Assembly (NCBI GenBank): GCA_023052935.1
Contig: CM041292.1
Coordinates: 88,085,169 to 88,149,168 of the forward strand
Reading direction: 5' to 3'
Length of the DNA stretch: 64,000 nt
Source: Piezodorus guildinii
Lineage: Eukaryota; Arthropoda; Insecta; Hemiptera; Pentatomidae
A program made the translations under genes and the position numbers. This document shows positions 11,719-22,580 of this stretch, one piece after another. The stretch's first letter is position 1. Every line of letters starts with the position of its first letter. The notes beneath the pieces were generated by a model, which had not been told where the DNA came from, did no database searches, and worked only from the letters and a program-made list of their open reading frames with translations.

Positions 11719-13510
11719 CTTACCCTCTGGTTTTATTTTCGAACAAAATACAAATACAAATGTAATATGTATAGCTGTCAGATTTGTCCTTCTGTTACCC
11801 GGAGGTATTCTAAAGAGGATTGCTATATGTGCTGGATGCACTAGTAATCTTTCAAGGGCTTCTTCTAAGCCTTTATTTATCCATTGCAAAATGGGAGGGA
11901 CCATTCTTCAGGGTTTTGGCAATAAATTGAGTTCAGACATAGTCCGAACTCCTTCCCTCGGCGACAACGTCAACGAGAGGTAGTGATCCTTGCCACCTCC
12001 CAGGCTTGGGTGGTGGGGTGATATCAGAAAATAATGGATTAGCACAGGCCTTCAGCCCATCAAAAAATTTTATGTGCCTCCGGCTGATATATTCAGGCAC
12101 AGTTGGCAATACTAACTCCTGAAGAAGGATATGGTTTCTGGCCCTCTGTAAGTTGGTACCTCTGACAATCCGCCGAAGGATGGAGTTCTGGAACGTCTGT
12201 AATTGTTTGAGAGTGGACTTAAACAGATGCCGCATCAAGGGCGCACCATAGAGCATAGTCGGACGTATTATAGCCTTGTAGATCTGTAGTTTCAGCCTCA
12301 GTGAGAGCTGAGGTGACGTGAGTAGATGATTAAGTCTATAGCTCTTTTTCCTGGCCAGTTTGAGTCGTTCCCGGACGTGACTAGATAAGGTGAGGTGCCT
12401 ATCTAGCGTGACGCCCAGGTAGAGGATTGAATTAGAGACTGGCAGTGTTTCTCCGTTCACTTTAAAATCAGTGGGCAAAGCGCTCTTCCCCTTCTGGAAC
12501 GACATGACAATAGCATCTGTCTTCTTCGGGTTCACCCTAATGCCAATCTCCTTCAGCTCATCTACAATAGTGGTCGATGCTCCTTGTGCCAGGGTGAGAG
12601 CCCTTTTCGGTCTCATACTAGAAGCATAGATGCCAATGTCATCGGCGTAGGCTGCTACCAGTGCCATTGGGTGCTTCATTGAGATCATTTTTGCTGTAAA
12701 GATCACAAACAATAGTGGTCCCAATACAGAACCTTGAGGAACCCCACAAATGGTGTCCTTTAAAGTTGACAATTTATCGCCTACCCTTACGACGAAGGAT
12801 CTCCCGCTTAAGTAGCTTCTGATCAATCGGCATAATGAAGCTGGAAAACGATAGTCTTCCAACTGGCGAAGCAGCAACTTGTGGGATACACAATCAAACG
12901 CCTGTGTGCAGTCCAGCGAGATGAACGCCGTGGCTTCATTGTTCTTCGTCATACGCTCTATGGTGTGCCTTTGAAGTTTCACTAAATGATGATCGCAGGC
13001 TACGCCTCGTGAGAACCCGGTCTGTTCTGGTGGAATGATGGACTCCTCACTGCAGTGCTCTAGCAGATGGTGATGGATCAGCCTCTCGAACACCTTGCTC
13101 ATATGCGAAAGGAGACTGATAGGCCGATAATGCTCTGGTGAGTCTCCATTCTTCCCAGGCTTAAGTAGCGGCACTATGATCGCTTGCTTCCAGTCATCGG
13201 GGAAGTATGAGATCCGCATACAGGAGTTAAAAATGTTTAATACGAAGGCTTTACCCCTCCGAGGTAGCATCTTCAATAGTACATACGGAATATCATCCAG
13301 TCCCGAAGCCTTGTTATCCTTGGTGCGTCGTAGTACCGACTCAAGCTGTCCGAAGGTGGAGAATATCCTCTTTTCATTAGGGGACGTTGGTCTTCCCGCA
13401 GGAAGTGTGGGAGCATTTAACAGCCGATCATCTTCCCTCGCCTTATAAGAATCGGCCAAGAGTTCAGCCTGTTCCTCAGGGGATAATAGGGTGCCACCTG
13501 GATTCTTTTT
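11675..13510 (-). mobile_element. 5'-truncated Jockey-type LINE with target duplication
   Basis: The element reads on the minus strand from about 13500 to a poly(A) tail (39 T at 11680-11718). GATTCTTTTT occurs at both borders, 11675-11684 and 13501-13510, consistent with a 10-bp target duplication partly merged with the tail. The endonuclease domain and ORF1 are absent, as is usual for 5'-truncated insertions. The 3' UTR is about 210 nt. Its protein is clearly different from LINE families A and B. Confidence 0.85.
11933..13500 (-). pseudogene. Non-LTR reverse transcriptase, 5'-truncated ORF2
   Basis: The frame is open for over 500 codons; the first ATG is at 13459, but coding reads in frame upstream to the truncation near 13500. 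Reverse transcriptase motifs occur in order: KASGLDDIPY, HYRPISLLSHMSKVFERL, PEQTGFSRG, AFISLDCTQAFDCV (first catalytic Asp), ICGVPQGSVLGPLLF, and AAYADDIGIY (catalytic YADD). ILYLGVTLDR and a C-terminal LINE thumb/connection region follow. It would copy LINE RNA into DNA at a nicked target. No endonuclease remains, so the copy is non-autonomous despite an uninterrupted RT frame, which suggests a fairly recent insertion. Motifs fit the Jockey superfamily. Confidence 0.92.
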
Positions 13511-14738
13511 CTACATGTTGAAAAGGTATGTATAGCTTTTTTTTTAAATGAAATTGTTGAGAAGAAGGTAAATTTTATGAGTATGTGTAGAGAAAATATT
13601 ATGAATCGTGATTAAAAAGTTTAAAGAAAAAATACTTCAAAAATATTTCCCTTACTCAATTTAATTGGATCATCTATCGAAAAAAGTATAACAAAAATTA
13701 AGGGATATTTTATAAACCGTGGAAGATTTTTTAAAATTTTTGTATTCACTATTAGGATCGAACTTATCTTGGAAAGCTATCTTCAATTTTTTTTTTTCTC
13801 AATTTCTCTTGAACAATTACTAAGGCCAATTATGAAACATATTAAACCAGAAACAATGGAAAAAGGAAATATGATAATAGAAATTGTAAAAAAAAATCAA
13901 CTATGAGCCTGAAAACATATAAATTGATTCCCTGTCTCTTTCCAACTTTATAGACGTATTATCGATATTGATAGCAATCATGATGAAATGTCTTCAGAAA
14001 TAAAAAAATATATTATGTGCCATCTTAATGACCTTCATCTGAATCTATTTTAAGAAAACCAACGATAAAAACGGTCAGACAATATCACGCAAAATCATAG
14101 AAAAACAGAAAAAAAGAATTTCATGCCATGTAGCCCGAGATACGTAAAGCACGCTGAGAAAAAGAAAGATTGCGTGCTGAGAAAATACGTGGGCGTGACT
14201 GGAGACAAGTTCATTGGGTCACCATTGCCAAGGGCAGCAAGTGGTCCCGTGTCCCAGCCATCTTATCTCACTGCCCATCAGTTTGCTTGGTAATGAAGTA
14301 GCTATTATGGCTATTTAATTATTTTATAGTGTGTTTAATTGTTGTGACTATCATTTTATCTGTCGTTCACACTTTCATTCTTATACACACACACATATTA
14401 GTATATGTGAGTATGTGTGCGTGTGTGTGTGTGTAATTGGAAAAATAAATGCAATTCTTTTTTGTTCACTCATACAGCTGTGATATGTATATGAATGATA
14501 AGAAAGACTTTACTTTGGATGTAATATAAACTAAACAATAAAAATGTTAAAAAGTGTAAGGTCAAGTATTTCGTGGATGAAATCGATGAGTTCGATGAAG
14601 AGAGAACCGAAGATAGCACCTGAATGTAATAAAGAATGAAAAAAAAAATATGATAATAATAAAAAAAAAATGCCCAAACGTCGAAAAAAGGTATTTAAAA
14701 GTAATAAAAAAAGTTAATAGAAGTGTATAATCTGTGTA
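13511..14738. other. AT-rich stretch with a short CA/GT repeat
   Basis: No gene was recognised. A CA/GT-rich simple repeat lies at about 14383-14435. A GC-richer patch at about 14185-14290 is not assigned to any family. Confidence 0.5.
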
Positions 14739-15113
14739 TGGAATAAGCCTTAGCTATGCTAAAGGTTTGACAAGGCAGCTGCTGGCAATAGATCCAGGCA
14801 ATCATAGAGTGATACTAGAAAGCAGCATCACTCTAAGATGTTCTTGGAAGGACCCTGCAAAGAGAGAAGTTGTGCACTGCTCTCAATGGACAGGATAACC
14901 CTGAGGAGAGTGACAGGACTGTATACAGGACACTGCCAGCTTAACAGGCATCTCCATAATATGGGGTTAGTGGCCTCACCTATTTGAAGATTCTGCAAGA
15001 AGGAAGATAGAACTACATATCATTTGATATGCAGTTATCCAGAGATTGCCAGAATTCGGTTTTGCCCTTTTGGCAGTGAACGTATTATAGATCCCGTTTA
15101 GTTAAGTTTTGTG
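14739..15113 (+). pseudogene. R1-like LINE C-terminal fragment
   Basis: In one frame around 14910-15080 the translation contains TGHCQLNRHLHNMGL, followed by a cysteine/histidine cluster (FCKKEDRTTYHLICSYPE). This resembles the C-terminal zinc-knuckle region of R1/Jockey-type retrotransposon proteins. The codon for the first expected cysteine of the cluster is TGA, a stop. Upstream and downstream the frame is broken. No RT domain remains. It is not closely related to the other LINE families here. Confidence 0.72.
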
Positions 15114-16247
15114 AACTGATTAACCCCTATAGTTTGGTCAGATTCACCAAGACGATAGGCCTGTAGTAACAGGAGAATGGTCGGCGCACAATAAACCTAA
15201 TAAGAGGCTGCAGTGCACAAGATAAGAAAGGGGAAAAAAAGATGTGTATGAAATATATAAACATACATAGAGCTTTTTCGTGTTAAATAAACAATAAGAA
15301 GAACCATTAATGTCGGTGAATAACAAATGAAAAACTTGTAATATTTGCGATAACATTTTTAGTGCAGGTAAATAGTCTGGTAAACCTGATTTATTGTTTT
15401 CACATCTTTAAGGTGCCATCACTGCCATAACATGGTATTTTTGTAGTTCTTCTGATTGATTTTTGCTAAGTTACATTTTTATTTTCGTAAACATGATGCA
15501 CATCACAATGACACACACTAAATAAAAAATGAAATAACATACACTTGATTTAGAAATATAGGTTCATTTCCAAGATGAACTGATTTGAGTGGTGAAACTG
15601 AATCGAGTTACATTAACAGCGGAAAAAAGCGAAAATGATCAAGTCAAGAGCAGCGAACTTAGCCAGGTGAAAGTAAGGGGATCTGAAAAATACCCTCCTC
15701 AGTGCTCGGCGTTACCTAACCTCTTTGGTGGCCTCCTTCATGGCTCGTTAGATTTTGACAATGATTGTGTCGTCAGCGAGGATAGATTATATTAACGATC
15801 CACTCTGCTACTTTTACCGTTATTAATGATAGTGCGAATCTTAATAGGTCCCCGTGTACTTCCTCCTTCGTTATTTTAGATTTGCATTTCATTGTGGGTT
15901 CGAGATCTCTAATTGGATTTTTTCCTACAAGCACTTCTACGTGAAAACTCCTTCGCCTTGCTGATGCCGAACTTCCTGATTCCGCGAGCTAATGAATGGT
16001 TTTGCAGTGGAAAAGAAAGTTGAGATCTTTATCGAGGCGACTTATAGCTACCAATCACGAGCACTCTCTCGAATTGCACGACAGTCCATATCGTGCTCTA
16101 TTTGGATTGGTCAAGTGCAAATTTTATTCCTAAGTTAAGGAACCGAATGCATTCTTGAAATGAATACAGACTATATATATTCAAAGGTATATATCTATAT
16201 ATTGTTTGATTAGTTCTCGACTGTTGATAATTTAAGTTTTATAATGT
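15114..16247. other. Lower-AT, apparently unique block without a gene
   Basis: Positions about 15560-16140 are noticeably richer in G and C than the surroundings and match none of the repeat families I identified. A 68-codon frame at 15589-15795 is not recognisable. The block could be a host regulatory or non-coding exon sequence, or an unidentified element. Confidence 0.4.
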
Positions 16248-16706
16248 CAGATTTCAGTCAATAAATAAGGAATTTTATTTATGCAACGTTTCGAGAATTT
16301 ATTGTTCTTATATTTGAGTATCTCATACTCAACATTTGAGATAAAATAGTGCCTTACATATGTGTAGACTATAAACTTTGAAAGAACACTGAAGTAAAGA
16401 TGCTAACAGTTCAGGTATGGAGCATCTTTCAAATTTATGACGTCAGGAGTCCTGGGTTTTCTCCTTTTGTTTATTTGTTTTTATTTTATTTTGTATTTAT
16501 TATTATTATTATTCAGACGTTTTGTTAATATGTGTTTATTAAATTTGTTTTCTGTCTCTCTAACAATAACATCATCTATTAATTATTGCATAAAAATATT
16601 AATGTTCTGTTTTTGTGTTTTTCAACTGTTAAGGCATAAATATGAGAACAATAAATTCTCGAAACGTTGCATGAATAAAATTATTTATCTCATGACTGAA
16701 ACCTAA
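16248..16706. mobile_element. Inverted-repeat element with about 60-bp ends
   Basis: Positions 16248-16310 and 16642-16706 are inverted copies of about 60 nt with few mismatches. Both contain 'tctcgaaacgttgcat' and 'aacaataaattctc' (in opposite orientation). The interior (about 330 nt) is AT-rich and codes for nothing recognisable. The GAAACGTTGC block recalls the hammerhead-like elements, but CTGATGA is absent. Confidence 0.7.
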
Positions 16707-16719
16707 GAATATTAGAAAA

Positions 16720-16740
16720 CACACACACACACACACACAC

Positions 16741-16802
<62 letters not shown>
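16720..16802. repeat. Compound (AC)n(AT)n microsatellite
   Basis: AC dinucleotides to about 16743 are followed by AT dinucleotides to about 16802. Confidence 0.95.
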
Positions 16803-16807
<5 letters not shown>

Positions 16808-17642
16808 CATATACACATATTTTTTTTTTTAAACAAATGTAATGGAATGTATTCTTTTAGTCCATAATATCAATTTAATCCTGTTTCTATGAGATTTTAT
16901 CACTTTCATTAACAAGGTTTTAAAATCAATGAAATTCATAAAATTTATTGCAGAGTGACTAAAATATTGATTCGGTTCATTTATTAATTTAAAATCAAAT
17001 CCAAATCAAATTAATTTGTAATCTACACATTTTCACGACGAACTAAGAAGCATGGATGGATACTTTATGATTATAAAAATGTAAGATAAAGGTCTCATTC
17101 CAACACACGCACCTTTTCATTTCTTATGAATTACTCTGATTCATTAATAAAAAGGTCGTAGTGTTTTTTTTTCCAATGGAAAGAAACAAACAAAAAATCT
17201 CCAAATATTATAAGTATAGATTATAAAATTTATAAAGTCTTTTCAAATTGTATAACCCATTTCATTCAGTTTATCCCAGGTCAAGACTGTAGTGAATGAA
17301 GGGAATAAAGGCCCTAATGGCTATCCATTAGATGTTCAATGGATATCCATTGTGTTAAAAATAAAAACTTTTTTAGTTAAATAAAAAAGTGGTGCAAACC
17401 TTTCTAGCCTCAAGGAAAGTTTCGCTATCGGGCTTCTTATACCGTTTTCCAGTAACTTGTTGAAATCAATTTATAATCTCAGTTTTATATTTTAACAAAT
17501 CAAACATGCAGCAAAATTGTAAGGGAGGTAAACGTAGAGTGGACTAAATTTCCTAATTAATAATCAACTTCAATAATAATTTTAATCCAACTTATGTGTA
17601 AAAGGAAACAGAGTAACTAACTTTACCATCCAATTTACGTGT
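16803..17642. other. AT-rich stretch, no gene seen
   Basis: Nothing supportable was found apart from short homopolymer runs. Confidence 0.5.
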
Positions 17643-17790
17643 CGAGCCGGGCTGTGACAGAATAATTACTTATTCTCCTTAGAGTGTAGTTAAGAGACCC
17701 TCCTGGGTTCAACCTGCTTCTATAAGGTGGGTTGTTAAAAAAATGGTGGGAAACATTGCAAGAATAAGGCCTAAAATCAATAAGTATTCT
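17643..17790 (+). mobile_element. Decayed SINE S1 fragment
   Basis: It retains 'ccgggctgtgacagaata', 'agagaccctcctgggttc' and 'cttctataaggtgggt' in the same order as the intact S1 copy at 24.9 kb. Both ends are lost. The rest of the interval to 18242 shows nothing recognisable. Confidence 0.7.
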
Positions 17791-18242
17791 TACCACATTA
17801 TGATCTAAATAACTTTATTAGTGATTTTGTTTTTTTAATAATATCATAATTAATGAACGATTCGGTCCTATATATATAAGAATCAGAAGAGGGAAAAAAA
17901 AAATTTAATAAGGCCCATTGATGGGGGATAAAAAAAGTTAGGATCACATTTCTTTCACTGAGATGTTATTCACTAAAACGAAAAATGGAAAGACTTCTGT
18001 GTATCTCTCAAAAATTCTACAAATGTAGCGGAATATGTTAACCATTATTTTCTTTTGAAATTATAGATAAGTGACACTTCCGAAAAATATTGTTCTAGTG
18101 CTTGAACAAAAAAGATTAAATTAGACTGAACCTATTTTATTACTCCCAAAATACAATTTTTTTATTCTTTAAAAAAATAAATGCATTAACAAATACAATG
18201 CACAGTAATAAATACAAGCTAATATTTTAAAAGTTAGTCCCC

Positions 18243-18320
18243 AAAATAATTTTTATTGAATAATATTACAATCTGTCCTAATTAGGACATTTATGATAGT
18301 GATCAAGTTCAACATTCATA
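18243..18320 (-). mobile_element. LINE A'' 3' terminus, separated by nested LINE A
   Basis: The complement ends in 'gacagattgtaatatt' plus TCAATAAAAA, the same terminus as the LINE A'' copy ending near 59.6 kb. Its continuation is found beyond the inserted LINE A, at about 21821-22550. Confidence 0.7.
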
Positions 18321-18842
18321 TTTTTTTTTTTTTTTTTTTTTTTTTTATTGAGATATATTACAATTTGTTTCTATATGAACATTAGTAATAGTGATATATG
18401 ATCCCATTCACACAATATATACAATGATAAAGTCAAACAAATAAAATATAATATATATACAAAATAAGAAAACAAACAACAACCTATAACTGAGATAAAT
18501 ACAAATAAATGATATATATAGAATTAAATAATAATAAATATAAAAACAAAACAAAACAAAACATTAACCTATAATTGAGATAAATAAAAGTTTGCAGATA
18601 AACAAACATCATTCAAACAAACATAACTATATACAAAATATACAAGTGCTATAGAGGGACCCCAGACTGGGCTTTTCCCCCCACTTGTGGAGGAAAAAAG
18701 CGGAATCCAAAAGATCCTAGACCCTCGCTCTCAGCCGCGTCACTGGTGTGAATCAGTGGAGGCCGAACTAGGGCGTAATAGCCACAAACATACATTACAT
18801 GAGTGGAGGATCTGACCAGTGTCAGAACTCCAATTTAAACGT

Positions 18843-21520
18843 TTACAATACGTCTCGCGGCCACTGCCGTTTCAATCTTCGAGGAGGATTATAGGGATGG
18901 GTGGTACTGGATAGGGATTGTGCTAGAGGGTTAGGATGATGACTAAGGTTCTGATGAAATTTGGAAAATTTGGATGGTACCAGGTCTAAAATAAATGGAA
19001 TTTTAAGGTCGTGGTGTAGGGTAGAGTTGGTAACGTAATAAGGAGCATTAACTATTGTTCGGAGAACTTTGGATTGGAAGGATTGGATGCGTTTGATGTT
19101 AGAATGTTTAGCTGTCCCCCACAGTTCAAGTCCGTAGGTCCATATTGGTTTCAGTACTGTCTTGTATATTAGTAATTTGTTGTCAACTGTAAGATGAGAT
19201 TTTCTATTTAGTAGTCTGTATAACTGGCCGAATCTGCGGTTAAGTTCTTTTCTTTTAAGTCTTGTGTGTGGGTTCCACGTCAGTCTTTTGTCTAGTAAAA
19301 AGCCGAGATACCGGACTGTGTCAGAGGAAGGAAGCGGTAGGGAATTGAAATAAACCGTTGGACAGGATTTGCGTCGAAGAGTGAATGTGACGTGTGAGCA
19401 CTTGTTTTCGTTCACCTTAATACGCCAAGCGTTACACCAGTCTTCGACAAGGGAAAGGTGTTTTGTAAATTAATCGATGCTACTTCAGGATCGGAATTGG
19501 ATGACAAAATGGCGGTATCATCAGCAAATGTTGCCAGAAAGGTATCGGGATCGGTAGGGATATCGGCGGTGTAGAGGATGTAGAGGACGGGTCCCAAGAC
19601 GCTGCCTTGAGGAACACCAGCCTCAACAATATAATGTTTGGAAAATTCTGAGCCACAGCGAACTCGGAAGGAGCGGTTTGATAGATAGGATCGGAGGACT
19701 AGGTATAAGGATTGGGGTAAATGGGTTTTGAGCTTAAAGAACAATCCCGGGTGCCACACCCGGTCGAAAGCTTGAGATATGTCCAGAAAGGCACCCGAAC
19801 AATACTCCTTGCACTCAAGGGCAGAGGAAATGTGGTCCACAACTCGGAGTCCTTGCTGAACCGTGGAATATTGAGGACGAAATCCGAACTGATGTGAAGG
19901 AAAATTTTGAAATTTGGCTAGGATTCGTTTTAGTAGGAGCTTTTCGAAAATTTTTGAGAGGATCGGAAGTAGGCTGATAGGTCTGTAAGATGACGTGTTG
20001 TTAGAAGGTTTGCCTGGTTTTAGGAAAAGGATGATAGTTGAATGTTTCCATAAGAGAGGAAAATAGGTAGTGCGTAGGATACAGTTATAGAGATATGTAA
20101 GGAATGTAATGGCTTTAGGTGGAAGTTGTCTTAAGATTTGAGGAGTAAGGAGATCGTATCCAGGGGATTTACGGAGAGGAAGCTTTTTAAGAAGATATCT
20201 GACCTCAGAGGGATTAACTGCTTTAGGTGGTAAGGAAAGCGGTATTGGTGATATAAGGAACTCTTCAACTGCCGCCGTATGGGTAGGATTAAGCTCTGGA
20301 TGAGGAGTAAAAACTTTGGAAAGGTGCTGTGCGAATTCCTCGGCCTTATCCTTGTCAGAAGCAGCCCAGGAACTATCACAGCGCCGGAGAGGATGGGAAA
20401 TGGTGTGGGATTTTAGGATTCTCTTCGTGACATTCCAAAGGGAATTGTCACGAGTCGAGAGAGAGGAGAGGTAGGTATTGTAGGATTGGGAACGGAAGAT
20501 CGCCAACTCCCGCTTTAATTTTCTACAAAAAAAGTTATAGGAGCGGCGATCCTCTGGGTGGCGGGTGCGTTGCCATAATGTTCTGGCTCGGCGTTTGCTG
20601 TTGATGAGGTCTGTCAGGTGTTGTGGTAAATGGCTTTTATAAGGAGTTATTTGGGAGTACTTGGGAGAGGAGGCAGTCCAGGCAGCTTGTTGAATAGCGG
20701 TTGTAAAGGATATTACGGCGTCGTCAAGGTCATTTGGGGTTTTGAGAATCACTCTGAGGTCAATATCATTAGTGAGGATTTCGCGGAAGAGGTTCCAGTT
20801 GACAGGGCCTCTAATGAATGACGGTGGGATAGGTTTAGGAATAGGTGTTATGGAAACATTTAGAATCAATGGACTATGATCAGAGGATAGTTCATCAAGG
20901 CGAGCTATGGAAAAATTAAGAGAGCCTAATCCGCTGTGGATGAAGAAGTCGAGGATGTCAGGATTACGGTTAGGATCTGTTGGCCAGTAGGTAGGAGAAT
21001 CGGGAGGTAGGAGATGAAAGCGTCGGGAGTTGAGTGCAGATTGCAATGTCCGTCCACGAGAATTGGTGGTTCTAGAACCCCACTGTTGATTCTTGGCATT
21101 TAAGTCTGCACCCAAAATGAAGTGATTACCCAAGTAGTTGAGAAACGATTCAAATTGGGCAGAGGAAATGGGATGTTTAGGAGGGCAGTATGCTGATGCG
21201 ATGATAAGCGGAAAGGAAAATGTTTTGATAACAATGGAAGTTGCTTGTAGGTAATCGTGGGCGGGAAGTGGGTGTAAGTGATGGGAGAGGGATCGGCGGA
21301 CTATGACAGCAGTACCGGCATGGGCTTTGCCGTCTGGATGGTCTGTCCGGTATGTCGTGTATCCTGGTATTTTAAAGCACTGTTTAGTGGTTAGTCTAGT
21401 TTCAGTAATGAGTGCAACATCAATGTTTTTGTCTTGCAGTACGGCTGTAAGTTCGTCAGTGTGAGTTCTAACACCATTCGCATTCCAAAGGAGAATGGAT
21501 AAGGAATTAGGTGTAGTCAT
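18843..21520 (-). pseudogene. LINE A ORF2: endonuclease and reverse transcriptase, frameshifted
   Basis: Starts at the ATG at 21520-21518. The N-terminal apurinic-type endonuclease shows SILLWNANGVR, LITETRL, ASAYCPP, GADLNAKNQQWG and SSDHSPLIL (about residues 5-230). Reverse transcriptase motifs follow: SPGYDLLTPQIL, SSYRPISLLPILSKIFEKLL, HQFGFRPQ, AFLDISQAFDRVW, AGVPQGSVLGPVL and FLATFADDTAIL (catalytic FADD, about residues 430-680). A run of four A here (T at 19461-19464) matches five in copy 2, so one base is lost and the C-terminal 190 codons fall in another frame (19415-18843, ending RRLKRQWPRDVL). The product nicks target DNA and copies LINE RNA there. Jockey-superfamily; this copy is broken only by that single base as far as I can see. 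Confidence 0.92.
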
Positions 21521-21818
21521 TTATGGTTTTTTTAAGGCAGGAATGAGATTTGATACGAGATTCGTAAGGAGTGATATTAGGGGCATAACAAGGGATTTAA
21601 TTTCGGAGATAAAGGATGTCATCAAACTGGTAAGGTCTGTGGCATTTGAAGGAGGAGGGATATGAGAGATTTGTGGCTGATTAGGATTTTTAGGATTGGT
21701 TACATTTTGAGGAAGAGGTATATGTGGAATGGATTGAGGTACATTCTGTAGTTCCGGCAGGGCCACGGCTTCAGTACTTTGATTTCCACCTCCAAGTAGG
21801 TGGGCAAATGATACATTT
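21521..21818 (-). pseudogene. LINE A ORF1, C-terminal part
   Basis: The frame is open from the truncation near 21818 to a TAA that is followed immediately by the ORF2 ATG. The translation has a Gly/Asn-rich start (HLLGGGNQST), a proline-rich middle (HIPLPQNV, HIPPPSNA) and a hydrophobic end rich in Leu and Val. By position it is the gag-like RNA-binding ORF1. No zinc knuckle is visible in the remaining part, which may simply lie in the missing 5' portion. Confidence 0.6.
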
Positions 21819-21820
21819 TT

Positions 21821-22550
21821 TTAAATTCACACAATATATACAAAACAATAAATTTATAAAATAATAATACAATAAAGAATCAATAAGAATATTTAAAAAA
21901 GTCACTCATACCTATACACGATCCTTAAGCATACAGCCAGAGGAGAATCTAGCCAATACTAGGACTCTAATATACATTTTTACAAGAGGTCTCGAGGCCA
22001 CTGCCGTTTCAACATTCTAGGGGGATGGTATAGGCTGGATAGGGATTGAGCTAGCGGATTAGGGTGGTGGATAAGGTTCTGATGGATTTGGAGAATTTAG
22101 ATGGAATAAGATCTAGAATAAATGGAATATAGGTCGTGGTGTAAGGTATGGTTGGTGACGTGAAATGAATCAAAAACTTGATGTGTTTAATAATAAGGGA
22201 GCTGCGTGGTCTAGTGGGTAGAGCGCTAGTCTACTGCGCTCCAGGTCCTGGGTATGAATCCCGGCTGTGACGGAAAATTATTTAATCTGTTATTTCAGCC
22301 GGGGGGCGATCCTGTTATATGGAGACCCTCCTGGGGCACACCTAGCATCAATCAAATGGGTTCCCAAAAATGGGGAAAAAACCTGGCCGAATCACCTCAT
22401 TGCACGGCCGATGGCCTAGAAACAGTACGAATCTCTACATCTACATGGTGACATAATAAGGAGCATTAACTATTGTTCGGAGGACTTTGGATCGAAAGGA
22501 TTGAATGCGTTTGATGATACAAAATTCTGCTGTCCCCCCAGAGCCATAAT
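21821..22550 (-). mobile_element. LINE A'' body, interrupted by a SINE
   Basis: The complement encodes a decayed version of the LINE A C-terminus (the ARDLL-like end near 21985 to the IVNAPYYV-like region near 22470), plus a 3' UTR at 21821-21980. It continues at 18243-18320 across the inserted LINE A. A SINE interrupts the coding part at 22199-22452. Near the 5' end the 22-nt segment 'ataataaggagcattaact' + ATT is present twice, at about 22453 and 22553. Confidence 0.75.
22199..22452 (+). mobile_element. SINE S1 nested in LINE A''
   Basis: The tRNA-like head is well preserved: A-box region 'gcgtggtctagtgggtag' (22205-22222) and B-box-like 'gggtatgaatcccgg' (22250-22264). The body matches the 24.9-kb copy with an internal deletion, and the T-tail is missing. 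ATAATAAGG flanks it at 22190-22198 and 22453-22461; the outer TGGTGAC is also repeated (22153 and 22446), suggesting a longer duplication later disrupted by about 28 nt. Confidence 0.82.
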
Positions 22551-22580
22551 AAGGAGCATTAACTATTAATATTTCAAAAT

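Larger units (their letters stand above)
18321..21820 (-). mobile_element. LINE family A, copy 1 (nearly full ORF2, partial ORF1)
   Basis: The element reads on the minus strand and ends in poly(A) (26 T at 18321-18346). It holds an approximately 500-nt 3' UTR, a complete ORF2 with one frameshift, and about 100 codons of ORF1 before truncation near 21820. It was inserted into an older LINE A'' whose two halves flank it. It is about 98% identical at protein level to copy 2 (35.3-38.3 kb) by eye, so the family was recently active. Target duplication is obscured by A/T runs at both borders. Confidence 0.9.

Noticed and set aside
13176..13448. 90-codon plus-strand frame
   Set aside because: It is antisense to the reverse transcriptase frame of the Jockey-type LINE.
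20131..20821. Open frames inside LINE A copy 1 (and the equivalents at 36280-36528 and 37003-37291)
   Set aside because: They are other-frame shadows of ORF2.
22205..22265. tRNA gene
   Set aside because: The A- and B-boxes belong to SINE heads (also at 1.4, 24.9, 51.5, 54.3 and 61.6 kb). Each continues into a non-tRNA body, most have target duplications, and no proper acceptor stem closes.
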